Position numbers and translations under genes: made by a program. From the NCBI GenBank assembly GCA_016197405.1, contig JACPVR010000028.1, positions 62,001-126,000 on the forward strand: DNA of 64,000 bases, read 5' to 3'. The notes below the pieces were generated by a model. It was not told where the DNA came from and searched no databases. It worked only from the letters and a program-made list of their open reading frames with translations. How positions within the stretch are numbered: position 1 is the first letter of the stretch; each line of letters begins with the position of its first letter. This stretch comes from Mycobacterium sp. Lineage in GTDB: Bacteria > Actinomycetota > Actinomycetes > Mycobacteriales > Mycobacteriaceae. Below, in pieces: positions 34,025-43,380 of the stretch.

Positions 34025-34885
34025 CTAAATGTGGTAGTCGTACCACTTGAGGTAGCCGCCGGCGTCGACGCGCAGCTGCATACCGGTGACGAAACGGGAC
34101 TCATCCGATGCCAGCCACAGCACGGCATTGCTGATGTCCTGCGGTTCGACCCAGGGCACCTTCATCGCCTGCTGTACGTAGAACACCGGCTCGGCATCGG
34201 CCTGAGTGGGCTTTTCCAGATCGGGCCGGAACGACTGGTACATCGGCGGGCTCTGCAGCATGTCGGTGTTGCAGTTGGTGGGGTGGATGACATTGGCGCG
34301 GATACCGCGCACGGCGAGCTCGGTCGCCAGGTCGTGCACATACTGCGACAGCAACCGTTTCGAGGTCATATAGGCCATACCGCCGGGATCGCCGCCCGGG
34401 TTCGCCTTGGCGTGCGCGTCCATCAGCGCTGCCGCCGACGCCGTCGCGACGATCGAGGCGCCTTCGTTCAGATGGGGCAGAGCGACCTGGATGGCGTTGA
34501 TGGTGCCCACTAGGTTGGTGTTGATGACGTCGGTCCAGGCCTGCAGCGGGGGATTTCCCTTCATCCCGGCGATGCCGGCCTGCGCGACCACGATGTCGAC
34601 CTTGCCGAACTCGGCGAGCCCGGAATCGAGCGCCGCACGCAGTTGCTCGGCATCACGCACATCGGCCTGTGCGGTGACGATGCGCTGACCGGTCTTCTCG
34701 ACGAACTGTGCCGTCTCCTCGAGGTCCTCGGGGGTGGCCAGCGGATAGCCGATCGTGTCGATGTTCTTGCACATGTCGACGGCGATGATGTCGGCGCCCT
34801 CCTCGGCCAGCCGAATGGCATGGCTGCGGCCCTGGCCGCGGGCGGCACCGGTGATGAATGCGACCTTGCCTTCAACACGTCCCAC
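34025..34885 (-). CDS. Mycofactocin-coupled SDR family oxidoreductase
   Basis: A 286-residue SDR with TGAARGQG (12-19), catalytic Tyr172-Lys176 (YMTSK), and the long insertion after strand 2 (VDMCKNIDTIGYPLATPEDL, 36-55). That insertion is the hallmark of the subfamily in which NAD is held in the enzyme and electrons go to mycofactocin. The GTG at 34885 follows a GAGAGGAA ribosome site and starts MGRVEGKVAF. It should oxidise an alcohol, perhaps made by the P450 of the same operon. No mycofactocin biosynthesis gene is in the window. Confidence 0.88.
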   Translation of the reverse strand: MGRVEGKVAFITGAARGQGRSHAIRLAEEGADIIAVDMCKNIDTIGYPLATPEDLEETAQFVEKTGQRIVTAQADVRDAEQLRAALDSGLAEFGKVDIVVAQAGIAGMKGNPPLQAWTDVINTNLVGTINAIQVALPHLNEGASIVATASAAALMDAHAKANPGGDPGGMAYMTSKRLLSQYVHDLATELAVRGIRANVIHPTNCNTDMLQSPPMYQSFRPDLEKPTQADAEPVFYVQQAMKVPWVEPQDISNAVLWLASDESRFVTGMQLRVDAGGYLKWYDYHI

Positions 34886-35040
34886 TGAGGTTCCTCTCGT
34901 TGCAACAGATGTGGATCGAGGCGGGTGTTCCGGTGTCGGCGGAGGCGGTTCACGCGGCGTGCGGTGAGAAGCCGAGAGATCCCGCGACGGCTTCCGCAGC
35001 GGTTGCCGTCTCATACATCAAGAATCGCCCTATCGATTAT

Positions 35041-35055
35041 GAGAACCGTACTCTC
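35041..35055. promoter_or_regulatory. Imperfect palindrome GAGAACCGTACTCTC, putative operator
   Basis: It differs from GAGAAT-N3-ATTCTC at one base in each arm. It lies about 155 bases upstream of the SDR start and 190 bases upstream of the aldehyde dehydrogenase start. Confidence 0.5.
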
Positions 35056-35205
35056 GGTGACTGGGATCACGCAAGGTTTGTGAACTGCCAGTCTTGAAAT
35101 GCGGATATTCGGCGAAGTGGCGATCCGGATTATGTTGACATGGTCGTCGGGAGGCTGGTTAGTTGCTAGAGTTCTCGCTCAGCGGATGTAGCGTTCGCTG
35201 AGGAT

Positions 35206-35220
35206 GAGAATGAAGTTTTC
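35206..35220. promoter_or_regulatory. Imperfect palindrome GAGAATGAAGTTTTC just before the aldehyde dehydrogenase
   Basis: The left arm is perfect and the right arm has two mismatches. It ends 22 bases before the chosen ATG at 35243. An ATG at 35204 in the same frame would place the element inside the gene, which supports the downstream start. Confidence 0.45.
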
Positions 35221-35242
35221 GCGATCTGGACGAGGAGGCCGG

Positions 35243-36739
35243 ATGGGATCTCCCGACACCATCACCGAGGGTGCTGTGGACAGCAACGAACCCGCACGAC
35301 GCATGTTGATCAACGGCGAACTGGTCACCGCGCAGCGGACCTTCGCCAGCCTCAACCCCGCCACCGGCGGGGTCCTCGGGTACGCCCCGGATGCCTCGGT
35401 CGCCGACGCCGAGGCCGCCGTCGCGGCGGCTCGCACGGCTTTCGACACCACAGACTGGTCGACCGATGTGGGACTGCGCATCCGGTGCCTGGAGCAGTTG
35501 CATCGCGCGCTGGTCGAGCACCGCGACGAGATCGGGCAGCTGACCATCGACGAGGTGGGCGCCACCCCGGCGCTGCTGGCCGGGGCGCAGCTCGATCAAC
35601 CGGTGGACATCGTCCGCTACTACGCCGACCTGCTCAAGACCTATTCGATGACCGAGGATCTGGGCAACATCACCAGCCGCGGGATGCAGCACCACCGCTG
35701 GGTGGAGAAGGAGGCCGGCGGCGTCGTCGCGGCCATCATCGCCTACAACTATCCGAATCAGCTGGCACTGGCCAAGCTGGCGCCCGCACTGGCCGCCGGT
35801 TGCACCGTGATCCTCAAGGCCGCTCCCGACACCCCGTTGGTGACCCTGGCTCTCGGCGAGCTCATCGCCGAGCACACCGACATCCCCGCCGGGGTGGTCA
35901 ACGTGCTCTCCGGTGCCGATCCCGAGGTCGGTGCCGTGCTGACCACCAGTCCGGACGTCGACATGGTGACCTTCACCGGGTCCACTCCGACCGGGCGGCG
36001 CATCATGGCGGCCGCCAGCGACACCCTCAAGCGGGTCTTCCTCGAACTGGGCGGCAAGTCCGCGGCCATAGTGCTCGATGATGCCGATTTCGGCACTGCC
36101 GCACTGTTTTCGGCGTTCTCGATGGTGACCCACGCCGGGCAGGGCTGCGCGCTGACGTCGCGCCTGCTGGTCCCTGCCGCACACAAGGACGAGATCGTCG
36201 AACTCGTCAAGGCCAACTTCGGCCACGTTCGCTACGGCGATCCCAACGATCCCCAGACCTACATGGGTCCGCTGATCAGCGAGAAGCAACGAGACAAGGT
36301 CGACGGCATGGTCAAACGCGCCGTGGCGGCGGGCGCGACGCTGGTGACCGGGGGGGAGAAGAAGGGTCCCGGGTACTTCTACACGCCGACCCTGCTGGCC
36401 GATGTCGACCCCGACAGCGAGATCGCGCAGGAGGAGGTCTTCGGGCCGGTCCTGGTCGTGATCGCCTACGAGGACGACGACGACGCGGTGCGCATCGCCA
36501 ACAATTCGATCTACGGACTCTCCGGTGCCATCTTCGGCGGCCAGGACCGCGCCTTGGCGATGGCCCGGCGCATCCGCACCGGCACCTTCTCGATCAACGG
36601 CGGCAACTACTTCAGCCCGGACGCCCCGTTCGGCGGTTACAAGCAGTCCGGTATCGGGCGCGAGATGGGCGAGGCCGGTCTCGAGGAGTTCATGGAGAGC
36701 AAGACTTTTGCCACCGTGGTCGCCGGGGACGGCACATGA
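35243..36739 (+). CDS. NAD(P)-dependent aldehyde dehydrogenase
   Basis: A 498-residue ALDH with the oxyanion residue Asn169 (YNYPNQ), cofactor loop FTGSTPTGRR, general base Glu268 (LELGG) and nucleophile Cys302 (GQGCALTS). It would oxidise an aldehyde to an acid, following the P450 and SDR steps of the divergent operon. The ATG at 35243 follows GAGGAGGCCGG. It overlaps the CoA-transferase gene by four bases (ATGA), so aldehyde oxidation and CoA activation are coupled, and it opens the transcript that leads into the mce genes. Confidence 0.94.
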   Translation: MGSPDTITEGAVDSNEPARRMLINGELVTAQRTFASLNPATGGVLGYAPDASVADAEAAVAAARTAFDTTDWSTDVGLRIRCLEQLHRALVEHRDEIGQLTIDEVGATPALLAGAQLDQPVDIVRYYADLLKTYSMTEDLGNITSRGMQHHRWVEKEAGGVVAAIIAYNYPNQLALAKLAPALAAGCTVILKAAPDTPLVTLALGELIAEHTDIPAGVVNVLSGADPEVGAVLTTSPDVDMVTFTGSTPTGRRIMAAASDTLKRVFLELGGKSAAIVLDDADFGTAALFSAFSMVTHAGQGCALTSRLLVPAAHKDEIVELVKANFGHVRYGDPNDPQTYMGPLISEKQRDKVDGMVKRAVAAGATLVTGGEKKGPGYFYTPTLLADVDPDSEIAQEEVFGPVLVVIAYEDDDDAVRIANNSIYGLSGAIFGGQDRALAMARRIRTGTFSINGGNYFSPDAPFGGYKQSGIGREMGEAGLEEFMESKTFATVVAGDGT

Positions 36740-37947
36740 CCGGCAAGCCGCTCGACGGCATCCGCGTCCTGGAGGTCGCGATGTACGGCTTCGTCCCGTC
36801 GGCGGGCGCGGTGCTCGCCGAATGGGGTGCCGAGGTCGTCAAGATCGAGCACGCGGTCACCGGTGACCCGCAGCGCGGGCTCCGCCAGACCGGACCGCTG
36901 CGCGTCGAGGGCGACCCCAATCCGAATATCGAGCACGCCAACCGCGGTAAGCGCAGCGTCGGGCTCGACATGTCGGTGCCCGAGGGCAGAGAACTCCTTC
37001 TCGAGCTCGCGCGGCGCGCCGATGTCTTCTTGACGAGTTTCCTGCCCGGGCACCGGCAGAAGTTCGGCATCGACGTCGACGACATCCGTGCCGTGAACCC
37101 CTCCATCGTCTACGCCAGGGGCAGCGCGCTCGGCCCGCGTGGCGAGGAGTCGGTCAAGGGTGGTTATGACATGACGGCGTTCTGGTGTCGTGCCGGTACC
37201 GCGGCCACCATCACCCCGCCCGGTATCGAGGGCATGATCGGCCCGCCCGGACCGGCCTACGGCGACACCATCTCTGGGACCAACCTCGCCGGTGGCATCG
37301 CGGCTGCACTGCTCAAGCGTGAGCGCACCGGCGAGCCGTCGGTGGTCGACGTCTCGCTGTTGGGTAGCGGACTGTGGGCCATGGGACACACCATCGCGCT
37401 GACCTCGCACCTGGACCAGCTGATGGTGCAGCCGCCGCCGGGAGTGCACGGTTCACCGATCAATCCACTGGTGGGTCTCTACGCGACCGCCGACGACCGG
37501 TTCATCTCGTTCGTGATGATGCAGCCCACCAAGTTCTGGGCCGATGTGTGTCGGCACATGGATCTCGATGATCTGGCCGACGATCCGCGCTTCGCCACCG
37601 CCGAGTCCATCGCCGAACACACCGCCGACGCTGTCGAGATCCTCAGGGTCGCGATGGCCAAACGAACCCTGCCGGAGTGGAGTGAACGATTCGCCACCCT
37701 GGCCGGGCCGTGGGCGCCGGTACAGGACACCCTGCAGGCGGCCCGGGACGCACAGGTCCGCGCCAACGAGTACATGGTCCGGGCCGGTGATCTCGAACTG
37801 GTCGCCAACCCGGTCCAGTTCGACCAGACCGCCCCCGACACCGCTGGTGCACCCGGATTCGCGGAGCAGACCGAAGAGGTGCTGCTGGAACTGGGCCTGG
37901 ACTGGGACCGCATCATCGAACTCAAGACCGCCGGCGCCATCACCTAG
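36736..37947 (+). CDS. CaiB/BaiF family (class III) CoA-transferase
   Basis: A 403-residue class III CoA-transferase. It has LDGIRVLEVAMYGFVPS, AEWGAEVVKIEHAVTGDP, NRGKRSVGLDMS, and the active-site aspartate in PAYGDTISGTNLAGG. It would attach CoA to the acid made by the aldehyde dehydrogenase with which it overlaps. It is related to, but distinct from, the CoA-transferase at 14653. Only 15 bases separate it from the short thiolase-like remnant. Confidence 0.92.
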   Translation: MTGKPLDGIRVLEVAMYGFVPSAGAVLAEWGAEVVKIEHAVTGDPQRGLRQTGPLRVEGDPNPNIEHANRGKRSVGLDMSVPEGRELLLELARRADVFLTSFLPGHRQKFGIDVDDIRAVNPSIVYARGSALGPRGEESVKGGYDMTAFWCRAGTAATITPPGIEGMIGPPGPAYGDTISGTNLAGGIAAALLKRERTGEPSVVDVSLLGSGLWAMGHTIALTSHLDQLMVQPPPGVHGSPINPLVGLYATADDRFISFVMMQPTKFWADVCRHMDLDDLADDPRFATAESIAEHTADAVEILRVAMAKRTLPEWSERFATLAGPWAPVQDTLQAARDAQVRANEYMVRAGDLELVANPVQFDQTAPDTAGAPGFAEQTEEVLLELGLDWDRIIELKTAGAIT

Positions 37948-37962
37948 GACGCTGGAGAGACA

Positions 37963-38319
37963 ATGCCGTTCATCGCTGAGACAGGTACGCGCCTGCCCCT
38001 TACGGGGTGTGATGCGCGTCGCATTGCCGGCGATATGGCGGGCGATGTCACACTCCCTGCCGGGTTTACACGCTCAGACACCTATGTAGCGGAGGTTGAC
38101 GATTTCATCACGGGAGTCGAGCCGATCGGCTATGAAGATCTCGGCTCGGTGGACCGTTTCGACGGTCGCAGGCACATCGAGACCGAGGTGACCACAGCAG
38201 GAGGAGCGCTGCCCGTGAATCCGAGCGGTGGACTGGAGGTCACCGGACCGGCTGCGCTCGCCGAGGTGGCCAATCCGGAAGGCCCGAACAGACGAGGAGC
38301 ACCCGGATATGTCGACTAA
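37963..38319 (+). pseudogene. Remnant of a thiolase/Ltp-like gene ahead of yrbEA
   Basis: A 118-residue open frame. Residues 42-103 resemble the C-terminal part of SCP-x-type thiolases: VAEVDDFITGVEPIGYEDLG corresponds to the family's AEVHDCF...IxxYEDLG segment, and GGALPVNPSGGL is a thiolase signature. After GGL the GHP catalytic loop is missing and the sequence resumes with TGPAALAEV. The first 35 residues look unrelated. I read it as a truncated, internally deleted gene that stays in frame. It overlaps the yrbEA start by 11 bases, so its translation may still serve coupling. A short functional protein cannot be excluded. Confidence 0.6.
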
Positions 38320-39118
38320 GGGTGCGGATCGCTGGTCGGTCGGCGTTCCGGCACTGCGGAATCTGTCGGGGCCCATGCAGGCCGTCGGCGGGTTGTTCGC
38401 GATGTCGGCAGATGCGGTCAAGTTCGTTTTCGTTCGCCCGTTCTTCTGGCGGGAGTTCCTGGAGCAGTCGTGGTTCGTGGCACGGGTTTCGCTGGCGCCG
38501 ACGCTGCTGGTTGCCATCCCGTTCACCGTGCTGGTGAGCTTCACCCTCAACATCCTGCTGCGTGAGCTCGGCGCAGCGGACCTGTCCGGTGCCGGTGCCG
38601 CCTTCGGCGCGGTCACCCAGATCGGCCCGCTGGTCACGGTGCTGATCGTGGCCGGTGCCGGTGCGACGGCAATGTGCGCCGATCTCGGGTCGCGGACCAT
38701 CCGCGAGGAGATCGACGCGATGGAGGTCCTCGGTATCAACCCGGTCCAGCGGCTGGTGACGCCACGCATGCTGGCCTCGGGTCTGGTTGCCCTACTGCTG
38801 AATTCGCTGGTGGTCATCATCGGCATCCTGGGCGGCTACGTGTTCTCGGTGTTCATCCAGGACGTCAACCCCGGCGCGTTCGCCGCGGGTATCACACTGC
38901 TCACCGGTGTGCCCGAGGTGATCATCTCGTGTGTGAAAGCTGCGCTTTTCGGCCTGATCGCCGGTCTGGTGGCTTGCTACCGCGGATTGACGATCTCCGG
39001 TGGCGGCGCCAAGGCGGTGGGTAACGCGGTCAACGAAACGGTGGTGTACGCGTTCATGGCCCTGTTCGTGATCAACGTCGTGGTCACCGCCATCGGTATC
39101 CAGATGACGACGCACTGA
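38309..39118 (+). CDS. yrbEA: YrbE/MlaE-type permease subunit of the Mce transporter
   Basis: A 269-residue integral membrane protein with about five to six hydrophobic segments and the MlaE signature EEIDAMEVLGINP. It pairs with YrbEB as the permease of an Mce ABC-type lipid importer in the inner membrane; the ATPase (MceG) is usually encoded elsewhere and is not in this window. The ATG at 38309 follows GACGAGGAG and lies inside the last codons of the upstream remnant. A longer frame to 38228 is unlikely. Confidence 0.93.
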   Translation: MSTKGADRWSVGVPALRNLSGPMQAVGGLFAMSADAVKFVFVRPFFWREFLEQSWFVARVSLAPTLLVAIPFTVLVSFTLNILLRELGAADLSGAGAAFGAVTQIGPLVTVLIVAGAGATAMCADLGSRTIREEIDAMEVLGINPVQRLVTPRMLASGLVALLLNSLVVIIGILGGYVFSVFIQDVNPGAFAAGITLLTGVPEVIISCVKAALFGLIAGLVACYRGLTISGGGAKAVGNAVNETVVYAFMALFVINVVVTAIGIQMTTH

Positions 39119-39975
39119 TGGGGAACATCCAGACGCTGCGGGGCACCTATCCCCGGGTCTTCAACCAGCTGGGCCGGCCGATGGGCCTGCTCGGCAATAT
39201 CGGCGACCACATCCTGTTCTACGGGCGTGCGCTGGCGGGAATTCCGCACGCAGCAGTGCATTTCCGCCGCGAACTGATCAGGCTCATCGCCGAGATCAGC
39301 ATGGGCGCGGGCACGCTCGCGATGATCGGCGGCACCGTTGTGATCGTCGGATTCCTGACGTTGGCCACCGGTGGTGTGCTCGCGATCCAGGGCTACAGCT
39401 CGCTGGGCAATATCGGTATCGAGGCGCTGACCGGCTTCCTGGCGGCCTTCATCAATGTGCGGATCAGCGCGCCGATCGTCGCCGGAATCGGGCTGGCGGC
39501 CACCTTCGGTGCGGGCGTGACCGCCCAGCTGGGTGCCATGCGCATCAACGAGGAGATCGACGCCCTGGAGTCGATGGGCATCCGGCCCATCGAATACCTG
39601 GTGAGCACGCGCATCATCGCCGGAATGATCGCCATCACGCCGCTGTACTCGATCGCGGTGGTGATGTCCTTCGTGGCATCGAAGTTCGTGACGACGGTGC
39701 TTCTCGGCCAGTCACCCGGTCTGTACAACCACTACTTCAATACCTTCCTGAACCCCATCGACCTGCTGTGGTCCTTCCTGCAGGCGATCATCATGGCGCT
39801 CACGATCCTGTTGATACACACCTACTTCGGCTATTTCGCCACCGGCGGCCCATCCGGCGTCGGGGTCGCGGTCGGCAACGCGGTACGCACCAGCCTGGTG
39901 GTTGTGGTTGCGGTGACACTGCTGCTCTCGCTGTCGATCTACGGTGCGAACGGCAACTTCAATCTCAGCGGTTAA
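39118..39975 (+). CDS. yrbEB: YrbE/MlaE-type permease subunit of the Mce transporter
   Basis: A 285-residue integral membrane protein, partner of YrbEA. It has the signature EEIDALESMGIRPIEYLV and several membrane helices, for example IGGTVVIVGFLTLATGG and TSLVVVVAVTLLLSLSI. The start shares one base with the yrbEA stop (TGATG). It completes the two-permease core typical of actinobacterial mce operons. Confidence 0.94.
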   Translation: MGNIQTLRGTYPRVFNQLGRPMGLLGNIGDHILFYGRALAGIPHAAVHFRRELIRLIAEISMGAGTLAMIGGTVVIVGFLTLATGGVLAIQGYSSLGNIGIEALTGFLAAFINVRISAPIVAGIGLAATFGAGVTAQLGAMRINEEIDALESMGIRPIEYLVSTRIIAGMIAITPLYSIAVVMSFVASKFVTTVLLGQSPGLYNHYFNTFLNPIDLLWSFLQAIIMALTILLIHTYFGYFATGGPSGVGVAVGNAVRTSLVVVVAVTLLLSLSIYGANGNFNLSG

Positions 39976-39983
39976 GGAAGGAG
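39974..39983 (+). promoter_or_regulatory. Ribosome binding site of mceA
   Basis: AAGGAAGGAG, five bases before the GTG at 39988. It fixes that start. Confidence 0.75.
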
Positions 39984-39987
39984 CACA

Positions 39988-41271
39988 GTGACAGACCACC
40001 TGGGACCGCGCAAGCCGTATCAGTCGGAGACGACCAGTAAGGCGTCCTCGGTCGGCGCCAAGCCCGGCGCCGGCTTCGGCGTCAGCCACTATGCGCGCCC
40101 GCTGACCGGTGCCCTCACCCTGGTGGCGCTCATCGCTGTCGTCGCCCTTGCGGTCGGGCTGTTCCGCGGCAGTTTCACCAAGTCTGTTCCGCTGACCGTG
40201 CTTTCCGATCGCGCGGGTCTGGTGATGAACCCCGATGCCCGGGTGAAGATGCGCGGTGTGCAGGTCGGCAAGGTGGCCTCCATCGAGAACCGTCCGGACG
40301 GGACCGCTGCGCTGCACCTGGCGATGGATCCCGACCAGATGCACCTGATCCCGTCGAATGTGAATGTCGACATCTCGTCATCGACGGTGTTCGGCTCGAA
40401 GTTCGTCGACCTCGTTGCCCCCGAGCAACCTTCACCGAAGCCGTTGGCGGCCGGACAGGTGCTCGACGCCGAACATGTCACGGTGGAGATCAACACCGTC
40501 TTCCAGCAGCTGACCAACGTGCTGGACAAGATCGACCCGCCCAAGCTCAACGAGACACTCGGCGCAATTGCGAAGGCGTTCAACGGCCGAGGGGAGAAGA
40601 TCGGCCAGACGCTGACCGATCTGGACCAGTTGCTCGCCAAACTCGACCCGAGCATGACCAACCTCGAACACGAGCTGGAGGTACTGCCGCCGGTAGCCGC
40701 CGCCTATGCCGACGCCGCCCCTGACCTGTTGAGTACGGCCGACAACGCCACGAAGATCAGTCAGACCCTCGTCGACAAACAGACCGATCTCGACACGCTG
40801 CTGGTCAGCGCGACCGGGCTGGCCGATATCGGTAACGATGTCCTGGGCGGCAATCGGCAGGCCCTGACCGATGTGCTGCATCTGCTGGTGCCGACCACCG
40901 ATCTGCTGGCCCGGTACCAGGACAACATCCGCTGCGGTATCGGCGGTATCGCCGCGTTCTCCGAGTCGCCGCCGCTGCCGGATCCCGGTGTGCTGGTATC
41001 GATCGCCTTCACCCTCGGTATCGAGCGCTATCGCTACCCGCACGATCTGCCGAAGGTGGCCGCCAAGAGCGGCTCGCTGTGTGAATCGCAGAAACTCCCC
41101 AACACCCCACCGGACTGGTTCCCGCCCCACGTGGTTGCCGACGTGGGCGCCAATCCCTGGCAGTACGGCAATCAGGGCATCCTGTTGAACTCCGACGGCC
41201 TCAAGCAGATGCTGTTCGGCCAGCTCGACGGGCCGCCGAGAAACACACTACAGTTTGGTCAGCCAGGATGA
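39988..41271 (+). CDS. mceA: MceA-type substrate-binding protein of the Mce transporter
   Basis: A 427-residue Mce protein: a cytoplasmic N-terminus, a membrane anchor at about 39-59, the MCE domain at about 65-145 (LTVLSDRAGLVMNPDARVKM), then a long helical region with heptad-like LDQLLAKLDP stretches and a C-terminal domain. Mce A-F proteins are thought to form a periplasmic tunnel that carries lipids across the envelope. Its stop overlaps mceB by four bases. Confidence 0.93.
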   Translation: MTDHLGPRKPYQSETTSKASSVGAKPGAGFGVSHYARPLTGALTLVALIAVVALAVGLFRGSFTKSVPLTVLSDRAGLVMNPDARVKMRGVQVGKVASIENRPDGTAALHLAMDPDQMHLIPSNVNVDISSSTVFGSKFVDLVAPEQPSPKPLAAGQVLDAEHVTVEINTVFQQLTNVLDKIDPPKLNETLGAIAKAFNGRGEKIGQTLTDLDQLLAKLDPSMTNLEHELEVLPPVAAAYADAAPDLLSTADNATKISQTLVDKQTDLDTLLVSATGLADIGNDVLGGNRQALTDVLHLLVPTTDLLARYQDNIRCGIGGIAAFSESPPLPDPGVLVSIAFTLGIERYRYPHDLPKVAAKSGSLCESQKLPNTPPDWFPPHVVADVGANPWQYGNQGILLNSDGLKQMLFGQLDGPPRNTLQFGQPG

Positions 41272-42299
41272 CGGGCTCGCGGAACACGATAATCAAGTTC
41301 GGCATCTTCGCTGTGGTGATGGTGCTGCTGACCGGCTTCCTGTTCGTGGCTTTCGCACAGGTGCGGACCGGGTCCACCAACGGTTACTCGGCCATCTTCA
41401 GCAACGCGTCCCGTCTCAAGGGCGGCGACACCGTCCGGGTTGCCGGTATCCGGGTGGGCACCGTCAGCGATGTGGAACTGTTGTCCGACAACAAGGTAAA
41501 AGTCGACTTCGACGCCGATCGCAACATCGTCCTGACCACCGGTACCAAGGCTGCGATCCGCTACCTCAACGTCACCGGCGATCGCTACCTCGACCTGCTC
41601 GATGCGCCGGGAGCGACCCGGATCCTGCCTGCCGGTTCGCAGATCCCGTTGGACCGCACCGCACCAGCTCTGGACCTCGATCTTCTGCTCGGTGGCTTGA
41701 AGCCGGTGATCCAGGGTCTCAACCCGCAGGATGTCAACGCTTTGACCAACGCGCTGGTGCAGGTCTTTCAGGGCCAGGGTGACACCCTGGAATCGCTGAT
41801 GTCGAAGACGTCGTCCTTCTCGAATACGTTGGCAGACAACAGTCAGGTCATCGAGCAACTCATCGACAACCTGCGCACCGTCGTCGCCACCCTCGGCGAC
41901 AACGGCAAGCAGTTCTCCGAGGCCGTCAACAAGTTCGAGCAACTGGTGACGGGTTTCGCCCAAGATCGCGATCCCATTGCCAATGCCGTCGACTCGCTCA
42001 GCAACGGCACGGCCTCGCTGGCTGATCTGTTGAGCCAGGCCCGGCCGCCGTTGTCGGGCAGTGTGGATCAGCTCAACCGCCTCGCACCGCTGCTGATCGA
42101 GGGCAAAGACAGGCTCGACGCGGCAATCCAGCGGCTACCCGGCAACTACCGCAAACTGGCGCGGCTCGGCGCATACGGCAGCTTCATCCAGTACTACCTC
42201 TGCGGCTTCTCCATCCGGGTGACCGACCTGCAGGGCCGCACTGCGGTGTTCCCGTGGTTCAAGCAGACGACCGGAAGGTGCGCTGAGCCAGATGCTTAA
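41268..42299 (+). CDS. mceB: MceB-type protein of the Mce transporter
   Basis: A 343-residue protein with an N-terminal anchor at about 9-30 and the MCE domain (GYSAIFSNASRLKGGDTVRV, then GIRVGTVSDV). A helical region with LTNALVQVFQGQGDTLES follows, characteristic of the B-type Mce proteins. It overlaps mceA by four bases and mceC by eight. It is one of six MCE-domain subunits of the importer. Confidence 0.93.
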   Translation: MTGSRNTIIKFGIFAVVMVLLTGFLFVAFAQVRTGSTNGYSAIFSNASRLKGGDTVRVAGIRVGTVSDVELLSDNKVKVDFDADRNIVLTTGTKAAIRYLNVTGDRYLDLLDAPGATRILPAGSQIPLDRTAPALDLDLLLGGLKPVIQGLNPQDVNALTNALVQVFQGQGDTLESLMSKTSSFSNTLADNSQVIEQLIDNLRTVVATLGDNGKQFSEAVNKFEQLVTGFAQDRDPIANAVDSLSNGTASLADLLSQARPPLSGSVDQLNRLAPLLIEGKDRLDAAIQRLPGNYRKLARLGAYGSFIQYYLCGFSIRVTDLQGRTAVFPWFKQTTGRCAEPDA

Positions 42300-43380
42300 G
42301 TACCGCGGATCCCACCTCGTCAAGGCCGGCCTACTCGGCACGGTGGTGATCGTCCTGGTCATCGCCATCGGCCTGCAGCCGCAACGGCTCGTCGAATGGG
42401 CGACCAATGTGCGTTACCAGGCCAAGTTCTCCGAGGCAGGCGGGCTGACAACCGGCAACGATGTGACCGTCTCCGGTATCAAAGTCGGTTCGGTGCAGTC
42501 TGTTTCGCTTGACAACGGCGATGCGCTGGTGACTTTCTCGGTATTGGGTAAGGTTCCGCTCGGATCGGACACCACTGCACACATCCAGATCGGCACGCTG
42601 CTCGGCGAGCGCGTGCTGGCCCTGAATCCGCAGGGCGACAGGAAAATTCATCCGAACGATGTCATCCCGGTCGCTCAGACGTCATCGCCATACTCGCTGA
42701 CCGACGCTGTCGGCGATCTGACATCCAACACCGCAGGCACCGACACCGGGCAGCTCAACCAGTCCCTGGACACCTTGTCGGAGACCATCGACCAGGTCGC
42801 TCCACAGCTCGGGCCGACCTTCGACAGCCTGACGCGGTTGTCGAAATCGCTGAACAGTCGCAATGACACGCTGGGTGACCTGTTCAAGAGCGCCGCCGAT
42901 GTGAGCGGGATCCTGTCCGAGCGCAGCGCCCAGGTGAACACCCTGATCCTCAACGCCAATGACCTGGTGGGTGTTCTCAACGATCGCAGGAACGCCATCT
43001 CGACGCTGCTCGCCAACACCAAGGTGGTGGCTCAGCAGCTCAAAGGTCTGGTGGCCGACAACGAGCAGGAACTGGCCCCGACTCTGGCGAAGCTCAACGA
43101 GGTGACGGCGATGCTGGAGAAGAACAGTGACAACCTCGCCAAAGCGCTACCGGGCTTCGTGAAATTCCAGCTGACCCAGGGTGAGACGGTGTCGAACGGG
43201 TTCTATTACTCCGCCTTCATCCCGAATATCCAGCCTGCCCAGCTGTTGCAGCCGTTCATGGATTACGCCTTCGGCTTCCGCCGGGGCGTCGATGCCGGGC
43301 AGCCGCCGGACAATGCCGGACCACGTGCCGAACTCGGCGATGTCACGCCACGCAACGGGATCCCGGGAGGTTCGCGATGA
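42292..43380 (+). CDS. mceC: MceC-type protein of the Mce transporter
   Basis: A 362-residue protein with an anchor at about 10-29, the MCE domain (YQAKFSEAGGLTTGNDVTV, then GIKVGSVQSV) and a long helical stretch with LKGLVADNEQELAPTLAKL. The C-terminus is short, without the proline-rich tail seen in MceD, E and F. Overlaps of eight and four bases with its neighbours keep the operon translationally coupled. Confidence 0.93.
   Translation: MLKYRGSHLVKAGLLGTVVIVLVIAIGLQPQRLVEWATNVRYQAKFSEAGGLTTGNDVTVSGIKVGSVQSVSLDNGDALVTFSVLGKVPLGSDTTAHIQIGTLLGERVLALNPQGDRKIHPNDVIPVAQTSSPYSLTDAVGDLTSNTAGTDTGQLNQSLDTLSETIDQVAPQLGPTFDSLTRLSKSLNSRNDTLGDLFKSAADVSGILSERSAQVNTLILNANDLVGVLNDRRNAISTLLANTKVVAQQLKGLVADNEQELAPTLAKLNEVTAMLEKNSDNLAKALPGFVKFQLTQGETVSNGFYYSAFIPNIQPAQLLQPFMDYAFGFRRGVDAGQPPDNAGPRAELGDVTPRNGIPGGSR

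Larger units (their letters stand above)
34886..35242. promoter_or_regulatory. Divergent promoter region between the SDR-P450 operon and the ALDH-mce operon
   Basis: A 357-base gap without a convincing gene. It holds two imperfect copies of the palindrome, at 35041-35055 and 35206-35220, and a GAGGAGG ribosome site just before 35243. The stretch 34900-35030 shows nothing I can name. Confidence 0.55.
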
